From NCBI GenBank assembly GCA_003504855.1, contig DNZD01000355.1, positions 1 through 7,510 of the forward strand: a stretch of DNA of 7,510 bases, in the 5' to 3' direction. A program made the position numbers and the translations under genes. Shown here piece by piece: positions 1 through 5,068 of this stretch. The first letter of the stretch is position 1, and every line of letters starts with the position of its first letter. The notes below the pieces were generated by a model. The model searched no databases. It was not told where the DNA came from and saw nothing but the letters and a program-made list of their open reading frames with translations. The DNA comes from Cytophagales bacterium (GTDB lineage Bacteria > Bacteroidota > Bacteroidia > Cytophagales > Cyclobacteriaceae).

Positions 1-377
1 TGGGTAACTGGAAGGCGGGCGACCGTGTCAACCTGGAAAGGTCAATGCCGGCCCACGGGAGGTTTGATGGACATATTGTCCAGGGTCATGTTGATCAGGT
101 GGGGGTTTGTGAAAAAGTTACCGAAGCCGATGGCAGTTGGGTTTTTGACTTCAAATATGATGCAGCGGTTGGCAACATTACCGTTGAGAAAGGTTCTATT
201 GCAATCAACGGAGTTAGTCTCACTTGTTTCAATGCGCGCCCCGGTGGCTTTACAGTGGCCATCATTCCATACACATTTGAGCATACAAACTTTGGTACGC
301 TGCGTGCCGGTGATCAGGTTAATCTTGAATTTGACATCCTCGGAAAGTACATCAAACGCCTTGTTGATAAGACTTAA
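1..377 (+). CDS. ribE: Riboflavin synthase alpha chain, 3' part (5' end outside window)
   Basis: Riboflavin synthase joins two molecules of 6,7-dimethyl-8-ribityllumazine to give riboflavin and a pyrimidine that is recycled, the last step of vitamin B2 synthesis in the cytoplasm. The reading frame is open from the window edge (first full codon at 3) to TAA at 375-377, giving 124 visible residues of a family about 195-200 long. The beginning, including most of the first lumazine-binding barrel, is missing. Visible family motifs are GDRVNLERSMPA, then GRFDGHIVQGHVDQVG opening the second barrel, GSIAINGVSLTCF, and the C-terminal stretch ending in LGKYIKRL. The Met codon at 45 is internal, not a start. 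The next gene on this strand begins 127 bases later and has no visible link to flavin synthesis, so the gene may stand alone or end a transcript. The family call is secure; the symbol varies between species (ribE or ribC). Confidence 0.95.
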   Translation, partial: GNWKAGDRVNLERSMPAHGRFDGHIVQGHVDQVGVCEKVTEADGSWVFDFKYDAAVGNITVEKGSIAINGVSLTCFNARPGGFTVAIIPYTFEHTNFGTLRAGDQVNLEFDILGKYIKRLVDKT

Positions 378-391
378 CAGCTTTCTGAACC

Positions 392-409
392 CCAAAGACA
401 TTACTTTGG
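392..409 (+). other. Short inverted repeat after ribE, weak terminator candidate
   Basis: CCAAAG at 392-397 is repeated inverted as CTTTGG at 404-409 around a 6-base loop, starting 15 bases after the ribE stop. The position suits a transcription end, but the stem is only 6 bp and no T-run follows (the next bases are TAAAGCATTG). I list it as a visible repeat with a possible, unproven terminator role. Confidence 0.3.
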
Positions 410-417
410 TAAAGCAT

Positions 418-438
418 TGATGTAAGAATGATGTAAGA
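418..438 (+). repeat. Tandem 10-bp direct repeat TGATGTAAGA, period 11
   Basis: TGATGTAAGA occurs at 418-427 and again at 429-438, separated by one base, so the two copies lie one helical turn apart on the same face of the DNA. Such an arrangement can be a binding site for a dimeric regulator. That reading is inference, because no regulator or strong promoter is visible beside it. Confidence 0.4.
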
Positions 439-445
439 TATGGAG

Positions 446-468
446 CCAGATTGCTGTAAACAATCTGG
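446..468 (+). other. Perfect 8-bp stem-loop upstream of the DUF937-like gene
   Basis: CCAGATTG at 446-453 and CAATCTGG at 461-468 are exact inverted copies around a 7-base loop (CTGTAAA). The stem would be stable in RNA. No T-run follows on either strand, so it is not a standard intrinsic terminator. It ends immediately before an ATG at 469 and 36 bases before the preferred start at 505. It could be an operator, a leader-RNA hairpin or a remnant of transcription termination. Confidence 0.45.
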
Positions 469-504
469 ATGGATTGCGGTTCTTTGAAGATAAATCCTAT
501 CCGT

Positions 505-996
505 ATGTTAGATCAATTGCTCAAACTGGTAGAACAAAGTGCGCAGCAGCCCATTGTTCAAAACAAAGCCATACCTGATCAGTTTAACAATGCTGCGATC
601 AAGGATGTGACACAACAAATTTTGTCGACGCTGAAGGCTGAGATTGCCAACGGCAATATGCAGCAGATTGTCGGGCTTTTTCAATCCGGAGGTAAATCAC
701 TGAATGCTCATCCGGTGATCGGAAATATCAATCAATCAGTAGTTAATAGCCTTGTGACGAAGTTTGGGCTAAATGCTTCGTTGGCGCAGCAGGTAGCTTC
801 TGAAGTAGTACCCGGTGTAATCGGCCAGGTGATACGCAAGGCCAATGATCCGAAGGACATTGATTTTGATCTCCAGCAGATGATGCGCACCATGAGTGGC
901 AACAATACCCTGGACATTTCTGGAATGCTGAGCCAGCAACCGAAAGGTGCTATTGGCAGCATTGGCAATGTTTTTGGAAAGCTCTTCGGGAAATAA
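505..996 (+). CDS. Hypothetical protein, DUF937-like, 163 aa
   Basis: The function is unknown. The protein opens with MLDQLLKLVEQ and resembles small Bacteroidota proteins assigned to DUF937; this resemblance is from memory, not a search. It is rich in Gln, Asn, Ala and Ile, contains no cysteine, and shows no signal peptide or membrane-length hydrophobic run, so it is probably cytoplasmic and mostly helical. Its middle part, about residues 67-112, contains predicted helices around NQSVVNSLVTKFG and LAQQVASEVVPGVIGQVI. The tail is glycine-rich (GSIGNVFGKLFGK). I chose the ATG at 505 because the protein then starts like its relatives. An in-frame ATG at 469 would add 12 atypical residues directly behind a hairpin and has no ribosome binding site. 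No clear Shine-Dalgarno sequence precedes 505 either. The stop is 12 bases from the stop of the convergent PAP2 gene. I am confident that it is a gene, less so of the family. Confidence 0.75.
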   Translation: MLDQLLKLVEQSAQQPIVQNKAIPDQFNNAAIKDVTQQILSTLKAEIANGNMQQIVGLFQSGGKSLNAHPVIGNINQSVVNSLVTKFGLNASLAQQVASEVVPGVIGQVIRKANDPKDIDFDLQQMMRTMSGNNTLDISGMLSQQPKGAIGSIGNVFGKLFGK

Positions 997-1008
997 AATC
1001 AGATCGAT

Positions 1009-1593
1009 CTAAGAAGAACTGGCAGGGGTTAATGCCCTTCGCTTGATAAGCCATTGGCTAAACTTAAACCCTGCCCAGCCGCCGAAGAGACCAACAAGGC
1101 TGCCGGCAAGAATGTCACCGGGATAATGTACTCCCAGGTAAATCCTGGTGTAACACATGATGAAAGCCCAGCCAAACATGAGCCCGATCCAGCGATAACG
1201 GCGTCGGAACCACAAGAACATAAAGTAAGCAACTCCCACGGTGTTGGCTGCGTGGCTGGATGCAAACCCATAAAGCCCACCGCGATAATCGTTTACCAGG
1301 TGCAGCACGGACTGCAGGGAGGGTTCATGGGAGGGGCGCAGTCGTTCGAACATCGGTTTCATGATGCGGTAAGTCACCATGTCGGAGATAACCAGGGTGA
1401 GCACGAGGCCGGCCATGATCCACCAGCCATTGCGCTTGTGGTCCTTAAAAATGAGGTAGATCAAAAGCAGGTACAGCGGTATCCAAAACTCTGTCTTGGT
1501 TACCCAAAATACAATCGGGTCCAGCCACGGTGTGTGAAACTGATTGAACCACAGGAGTAGTTCCTGGTCCCATGATTTGAGTTGATCGAGCAC
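1009..1593 (-). CDS. PAP2-family integral membrane phosphatase
   Basis: This is probably a lipid phosphatase of the undecaprenyl-diphosphate, phosphatidylglycerophosphate or lipid A phosphatase group; the substrate cannot be told from sequence. From the GTG start at 1593 it has 194 residues, with several hydrophobic segments (about 36-50, 58-72, 118-130, 136-149 and 162-176). The three phosphatase motifs are present: K79-x6-R86-P87 (KPMFERLRP), ASSH ending in the catalytic His114, and R150-x5-H156-x3-D160 (TRIYLGVHYPGD). The changes from the textbook PSGH to ASSH and SR to TR are common in the family. No ATG is available near the N-terminus. Candidate starts are TTG at 1599 (adds two residues) and GTG at 1593. 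I prefer GTG because relatives tend to begin ML-x-x-L-x-x-W/L-D. The gene faces the FAD oxidoreductase gene across a short divergent promoter region. Confidence 0.88.
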   Translation of the reverse strand: MLDQLKSWDQELLLWFNQFHTPWLDPIVFWVTKTEFWIPLYLLLIYLIFKDHKRNGWWIMAGLVLTLVISDMVTYRIMKPMFERLRPSHEPSLQSVLHLVNDYRGGLYGFASSHAANTVGVAYFMFLWFRRRYRWIGLMFGWAFIMCYTRIYLGVHYPGDILAGSLVGLFGGWAGFKFSQWLIKRRALTPASSS

Positions 1594-1596
1594 AGA

Positions 1597-1623
1597 CAAA
1601 TGTACAAAGAATGAACACCCAAA
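1597..1623 (-). promoter_or_regulatory. Candidate Bacteroidota-type promoter of the PAP2 gene
   Basis: Read on the minus strand, TACATTTG (1604 to 1597) matches the Bacteroidota -7 consensus TAnnTTTG exactly, with TTTG (1623 to 1620) 15 bases upstream. The spacing is shorter than usual, and an 8-base match can arise by chance. If real, transcription would begin near 1593-1591, at or next to the GTG start codon, which implies a leaderless message and rules out the TTG at 1599. Confidence 0.35.
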
Positions 1624-1627
1624 AGTG

Positions 1628-1657
1628 TTGGTGGATGTCCGGATCTAATTATCTTGG
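1628..1657 (+). promoter_or_regulatory. Candidate promoter of the FAD oxidoreductase gene
   Basis: TTG at 1628-1630 is followed after 19 bases by TATCTTGG at 1650-1657, which fits TAnnTTTG at all but one fixed position. Transcription would start around 1662, giving a leader of about 20 bases that contains the ribosome binding site. The match is imperfect, so this is a candidate only. Confidence 0.35.
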
Positions 1658-1672
1658 GAATCATTTTTTTAT

Positions 1673-1677
1673 AGGAG
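1673..1677 (+). promoter_or_regulatory. Shine-Dalgarno site of the FAD oxidoreductase gene
   Basis: AGGAG lies 6 bases before the ATG at 1684. It is the only classic, well-spaced ribosome binding site in the window and fixes the start of this gene. Confidence 0.75.
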
Positions 1678-1683
1678 TGGCTT

Positions 1684-3162
1684 ATGGAACGTTATGACCT
1701 TGTTGTGATTGGTGCCGGGCCGGCAGGATTTGCTGCGGCGATGCGTGCAGTGGACTTCAAAAAGCGGGTGCTGTTGGTGGAAAGAAACCGCATCGGCGGC
1801 GCGGGCGTCACCAATGGGGCTTTGTCATCCAAGACCCTCTGGGAATTATCCAGGGAGGTGTCTGCCTTTCGCAAAAGCCTGAAGCGATACAACCTGCCTG
1901 TGCCTGACGTAAGTTATGCCGCCATTCGCGAAGAGGTGAAGCGTGCTGTAGCAGAGCGGAAGAACCTGATGGAATCTCAGATCGCCTTTCTGAAGAATAG
2001 AGAGCCACGTTGTCTGGATACCCGCCACGGTGAGGCGCGTTTGTTGAGCAAGAACGAGGTTGAGATTACGTCTGGCACAACCAAAGAGGTGGTGCACACC
2101 GATTATATCGTGTTGGCTACCGGCAGCAGGCCCCGTTTCCTGCCAGAGTTGCCCATTGACGAGAAGGTCGTGATGACCAGTGAAGGCATTGAAGATATCA
2201 GTGAATTTCCGGAGAGTATGGTGATCGTAGGTGCTGGTGTTATTGGTTGTGAATACGCCACCATATTCAGTGGTTTTGGTAAGACCAAAGTACATTTGAT
2301 AGACAAAGGTGATCGTATCCTGCCGTTTGAGGATGAAGATGCTGTGCGAATTGTAGAGCGGAATATGGAACGCAATGGTGTGCTCATTCACCGAAATTCC
2401 AGGCTCATCCGGATGGAAGTGAAGGAAGGCAAAGTTGAATATGAACTGGAATATACCGACAGCCGGAGGGAGGTGTTCCACGTTGAGAAGGCATTGGTGT
2501 CGGTAGGACGCGTCCCTAACCTCGAAAACCTGTGGGATGAATCTGTGGGTATCCGGATGTCGAAGAAAGGAATTGAAGATCACGATACGCAGACCAGTAT
2601 TTCGAATATCTATGCAGTAGGGGATCTTACCGCGGACATATCTCTGGTGAATGTTGGTGAACTGGAAGCGCGCTATGCGGTAGAGCGGATGTTTGGAAAG
2701 CCGGAGCGCAAACTGGTCTATGAAAACATCAGTACCATTATGTTTCTCACCCCCGAGGTAGCCGGTGTAGGGCTCAATGAAATTCAAGCCAAAGAGAAGG
2801 GCATCAATTATAAAGTGGTGACCCTGGATTATAGCACGATCTCCCGCGCCATCGCCAAGCGCAATACACAGGGCTTTATCAAATTGCTGGTTACCGATGA
2901 CCACCAAATGAAAATCCTGGGAATGAAAGTGGTTGGTAATCATGCCTCCAGTGCCATTCAAGCGGTGGCCGTGTTGATTTCCATGAACAAGGGCGTGGAG
3001 GAATTGGCCGAATGTGTTCATCCGCACCCATCGATCACCGAAGGCATTCAGGAATGCGTGCGCATGCTGATGGGAAAATCCCTGCTGAAGCCCGAGGCCC
3101 TGGTTGGGCATCTGTCCGCAAAACGTTTCTCCGGGGGCGTTTACGAAGACCTTCAATTTTGA
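1684..3162 (+). CDS. FAD/NAD(P)-dependent oxidoreductase, lipoamide dehydrogenase/SthA fold, without redox disulfide
   Basis: This 492-residue cytoplasmic flavoprotein has the full layout of class I pyridine nucleotide-disulfide oxidoreductases. FAD binding is shown by GAGPAG (10-15), ATGSRP (145-150) and AVGD (311-314). Nucleotide binding is shown by GAGVIG (183-188), with Asp207 at the end of the following strand, which suggests NAD(H) over NADP(H). The C-terminal dimerisation domain runs from about 350 to 470 and carries the HPHPSITE motif (His448, Glu453). The oddity is the redox loop. Where relatives read GGTCLNVGCIPSK, this protein reads GGAGVTNGALSSK (38-50), with Gly41 and Ala46 in place of the two cysteines. 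It therefore cannot be a normal lipoamide dehydrogenase, glutathione reductase or mercuric reductase. Soluble transhydrogenase (SthA) also lacks one of these cysteines, so NAD(P)H transhydrogenase or diaphorase activity is possible. The substrate is unknown. The ars palindrome separates it from arsR, so shared regulation is not implied. Confidence 0.88.
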   Translation: MERYDLVVIGAGPAGFAAAMRAVDFKKRVLLVERNRIGGAGVTNGALSSKTLWELSREVSAFRKSLKRYNLPVPDVSYAAIREEVKRAVAERKNLMESQIAFLKNREPRCLDTRHGEARLLSKNEVEITSGTTKEVVHTDYIVLATGSRPRFLPELPIDEKVVMTSEGIEDISEFPESMVIVGAGVIGCEYATIFSGFGKTKVHLIDKGDRILPFEDEDAVRIVERNMERNGVLIHRNSRLIRMEVKEGKVEYELEYTDSRREVFHVEKALVSVGRVPNLENLWDESVGIRMSKKGIEDHDTQTSISNIYAVGDLTADISLVNVGELEARYAVERMFGKPERKLVYENISTIMFLTPEVAGVGLNEIQAKEKGINYKVVTLDYSTISRAIAKRNTQGFIKLLVTDDHQMKILGMKVVGNHASSAIQAVAVLISMNKGVEELAECVHPHPSITEGIQECVRMLMGKSLLKPEALVGHLSAKRFSGGVYEDLQF

Positions 3163-3208
3163 GCTCCAAAGGCCTTTCTTAAAGAAATCATAGATTTTTT
3201 GAACCCTT

Positions 3209-3226
3209 TATCGTAATATTACGATA
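3209..3226. promoter_or_regulatory. Perfect 18-bp palindrome, probable ArsR operator
   Basis: TATCGTAAT at 3209-3217 is followed directly by its exact reverse complement ATTACGATA at 3218-3226. The site ends 7 bases before the arsR ATG at 3234. ArsR/SmtB repressors are dimers that bind A+T-rich inverted repeats over their own promoters, so this is very likely the autoregulatory operator of the arsRMC operon. No clean TAnnTTTG box is visible nearby. The palindrome probably overlaps the -7 region or the transcription start. Confidence 0.75.
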
Positions 3227-3233
3227 TAAGGAT

Positions 3234-3557
3234 ATGGGAATTACCAAGACAGAAGAATACACCCTTTCGCAGAACGAGTTGGCTTCATTGGCGAAAGCAT
3301 TGGGTCATCCCGCGAGGGTGGCCATCCTGCAGTTTCTTTCACAACAAACGACCTGCGTGTGCGGTGACATTGTAGAGGAACTGCCGCTTTCGCAATCAAC
3401 GGTATCGCAACACCTCAAGGAACTCAAGAAAGTTGGCCTTATCAAAGGTGAAATTGAAGGACCTTCCATATGCTATTGTATTGACACAGTTCAATGGAAG
3501 AGGGCCTCGCAGTTGCTGACTACTTTTTTCAATGATCATACGCAGAAATGCTGCTGA
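3234..3557 (+). CDS. arsR: ArsR-family arsenic-responsive repressor
   Basis: This 107-residue winged-helix repressor should bind the palindrome just upstream and release it when trivalent arsenic (or antimony) binds. The helix-turn-helix is clear at about 43-70 (LPLSQSTVSQHLKELKKVGLI), preceded by the family segment LAKALGHPARVAILQFL. The metal site is suggested by C41-V-C43 at the start of the helix before the recognition helix, as in the CVC motif of classical ArsR. Four further cysteines could contribute: C80 and C82 (CYC) in the wing region, and C106-C107 at the extreme C-terminus. The ATG at 3234 is the only Met in the N-terminal part. AAGG at 3228-3231 is too close to it to be a normal ribosome binding site. 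arsM follows after 34 bases and arsC after that, so one arsenic-induced transcript is likely. The exact inducer is inferred from the neighbours. Confidence 0.92.
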   Translation: MGITKTEEYTLSQNELASLAKALGHPARVAILQFLSQQTTCVCGDIVEELPLSQSTVSQHLKELKKVGLIKGEIEGPSICYCIDTVQWKRASQLLTTFFNDHTQKCC

Positions 3558-3591
3558 GATAATAATTCATCATCTTAAACAACCATGTGCC

Positions 3592-4440
3592 ATGAACTCA
3601 ATCACAACATCCGAAGAAATCAAACAATTGGTAAAGGACAAATACAGTTTGATAGCCATGCAAAGCAAAGACGCGAACGCCTCCAGTTGTTGTGGTGTGG
3701 GCGGGTGTGCCACCGTCGACTATTCGATCATGGCCGATGATTATACCCACCTCAAGGGCTATACGCCGGATGCAGATCTTGGTCTGGGCTGTGGACTGCC
3801 TACCGAGTTTGCCTTGATTAAAGAAGGAGACACGGTGGTGGACCTCGGGTCTGGAGCTGGAAATGATTGCTTTGTGGCGCGTTCGATTACGGGTCCGTCC
3901 GGAAAAGTAATTGGGATTGATTTTACAGAGCGGATGATTCAAAAGGCCCGCGAGAATGCAGACAAGTTAAAGTTCAATAACGTTGAGTTCAGACAAGGCG
4001 ATATTGAGCACATGCCCCTCGGTGGCGGCGTGGCTGATGTGGTTGTGAGTAATTGCGTATTGAACCTTGTTCCGAACAAAGAGTTGGCCTTTGCTGAGAC
4101 ATTCCGCATCCTGAAGCCAGGAGGTCATTTCAGTGTATCGGATATTGTGCTGGTGGGTGAACTGCCTTTGGGGCTGCAAAAGAGTGCTGAAATGTATGCA
4201 GGATGTGTTGCTGGTGCCATACAGGAATCCGAATACCTGGGTATCATCCAACGAGTGGGCTTCACCAATATCAAGATTCAAAAGCGCAAGGCAATCGTTT
4301 TGCCGGCGGAGATCACCAATCAATATCTGAACCAGGAAGAAATGAAAGCCTTTTCCGCTGGAGACACCGGAATATTCAGCGTCACTGTGTATGCTGAAAA
4401 GCCAGCCGCCTGTTGTGCGCCTGGTTGTTGTGATAAATAG
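3592..4440 (+). CDS. arsM: Arsenite S-adenosylmethionine methyltransferase
   Basis: ArsM transfers methyl groups from S-adenosylmethionine to As(III), giving methylated and finally volatile arsenicals. The 282-residue protein has a Rossmann methyltransferase core: motif I VVDLGSGAGND (82-92), the acidic residue in GIDFTERM (Asp110), QGDIEHMPL (135-143) and the later RILKPGGHFSVSD (172-184). The cysteines expected of ArsM are visible: SSCCG (C33/C34), GLGCGLPTEFA (C67), SNCVLNL (C155) and AGCVAGA (C205). A Cys-rich tail CCAPGCCDK ends the protein, as in several bacterial ArsM enzymes, and GVGGC (C39) adds another N-terminal cysteine. I chose the ATG at 3592 because the protein then begins MNSITTSEEIKQLVKDKY. 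The longer frame from 3532 would overlap arsR and add 20 unrelated residues. No Shine-Dalgarno sequence is present; the region before the start is A-rich. arsC starts 7 bases after the stop, so the two are probably co-translated. Confidence 0.95.
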   Translation: MNSITTSEEIKQLVKDKYSLIAMQSKDANASSCCGVGGCATVDYSIMADDYTHLKGYTPDADLGLGCGLPTEFALIKEGDTVVDLGSGAGNDCFVARSITGPSGKVIGIDFTERMIQKARENADKLKFNNVEFRQGDIEHMPLGGGVADVVVSNCVLNLVPNKELAFAETFRILKPGGHFSVSDIVLVGELPLGLQKSAEMYAGCVAGAIQESEYLGIIQRVGFTNIKIQKRKAIVLPAEITNQYLNQEEMKAFSAGDTGIFSVTVYAEKPAACCAPGCCDK

Positions 4441-4447
4441 CGGCTTT

Positions 4448-5068
4448 ATGTTGCTACCTGCGCTTAGTCACAAAGTAGACGCTCTGATCAATACCTTCGG
4501 ACAAATCAGCCCGGAGCGTATTGCACAACTGGAATCACTTGCGGCTTATATCCGCTTGCGCTGGAAGGAGCGGCTACCTGTCAACCTCGTATTTATCTGT
4601 ACCCATAATTCCCGTCGCAGCCATATGGCACAGGTGTGGTCACAGGCCGCAGCCACTTACTATGGTTTAACAAATATCAGAACCTACTCCGGTGGCACGG
4701 AGGTAACTGCCTTTCATCCGAATGCGGTTCGCGCATTGGCGGCATCCGGATTCACTATGGAGGCCGTCACGTCCGGTAACAACCCGATCTATAAGATCTC
4801 CGTGGCCGACGGGGTTTCCTGGGAAGTATGTTCCAAACGTTATGATGACATCACCCTTCCGCATACGTCTTTTGCTGCGATCATGACTTGTTCGGATGCG
4901 GATGCGGCTTGTCCTTTTGTACCCGGCGCTGACGCCCGGTTTCCGATACGCTACCAGGATCCCAAGATTTCAGATGGCACGCCACAGGAATCAGCCACTT
5001 ACGCATTGCGCGCGGATGAAATCGGTCGGGAGATGCTGTATGTGATGCGGGCAGCGGGTGAGCGCTAG
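4448..5068 (+). CDS. arsC: Arsenate reductase, low-molecular-weight phosphatase type
   Basis: The enzyme should reduce arsenate to arsenite in the cytoplasm, feeding ArsM and inducing ArsR. It has 206 residues. After a helical N-terminal extension of about 44 residues comes the phosphatase-like anion loop C51-THNSR-R57-S58 in VFICTHNSRRSHMAQ. The two further cysteines needed by thioredoxin-coupled ArsC are present as C148 and C155 in TCSDADAACP, with the same 7-residue spacing as C82/C89 of the Staphylococcus plasmid enzyme. D171-P172 (YQDPK) matches the conserved Asp-Pro region. The protein is longer than the usual ArsC of about 130-140 residues, through the N-terminal extension and an insertion around 105-140. 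I recall Bacteroidota proteins of this size annotated as protein-tyrosine-phosphatase, which remains an alternative. The ATG at 4448 is preferred over an in-frame one at 4391 lying inside arsM. The stop overlaps that of hisIE on the other strand. Confidence 0.85.
   Translation: MLLPALSHKVDALINTFGQISPERIAQLESLAAYIRLRWKERLPVNLVFICTHNSRRSHMAQVWSQAAATYYGLTNIRTYSGGTEVTAFHPNAVRALAASGFTMEAVTSGNNPIYKISVADGVSWEVCSKRYDDITLPHTSFAAIMTCSDADAACPFVPGADARFPIRYQDPKISDGTPQESATYALRADEIGREMLYVMRAAGER
5065..5068. other. CTAG shared by the stop codons of arsC and hisIE
   Basis: CTAG is its own reverse complement. The plus strand reads TAG at 5066-5068 as the arsC stop, and the minus strand reads TAG from 5067 to 5065 as the hisIE stop. 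The two operons therefore overlap by 4 bp with no room for an intergenic terminator. Confidence 0.9.

Noticed and set aside
1001..1010. Palindrome AGATCGATCT between the convergent DUF937-like and PAP2 genes
   Set aside because: It is only 10 bp with no loop and no T-run; it cannot form a useful terminator hairpin, and such palindromes occur by chance.
1054..1560. A 168-codon open frame on the plus strand opposite the PAP2 gene
   Set aside because: The minus strand carries all three PAP2 phosphatase motifs; the plus-strand product looks like nothing known.
1846..3156. A 436-codon open frame on the minus strand inside the oxidoreductase gene
   Set aside because: Its predicted protein is His-rich and shows no known motif, while the plus strand has a complete, motif-rich enzyme with a good ribosome binding site. 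Long antisense frames arise from codon bias.
3168..3187. Small palindromes AAAGGCCTTT (3168-3177) and TTTCTT-A-AAGAAA (3175-3187) after the oxidoreductase stop, with T-rich DNA near 3195
   Set aside because: Considered as a terminator, but the repeats overlap, have almost no loop and are separated from the T-run by about 7 bases. Not convincing enough to annotate.
3532..3591. Possible longer ArsM start at 3532
   Set aside because: It would overlap arsR and add 20 residues with no family similarity; the ATG at 3592 gives the normal ArsM N-terminus.
4391..4447. Possible longer ArsC start inside arsM at 4391
   Set aside because: It would put 19 extra residues over the arsM coding end; the start at 4448 fits the operon spacing and the family-like N-terminus.
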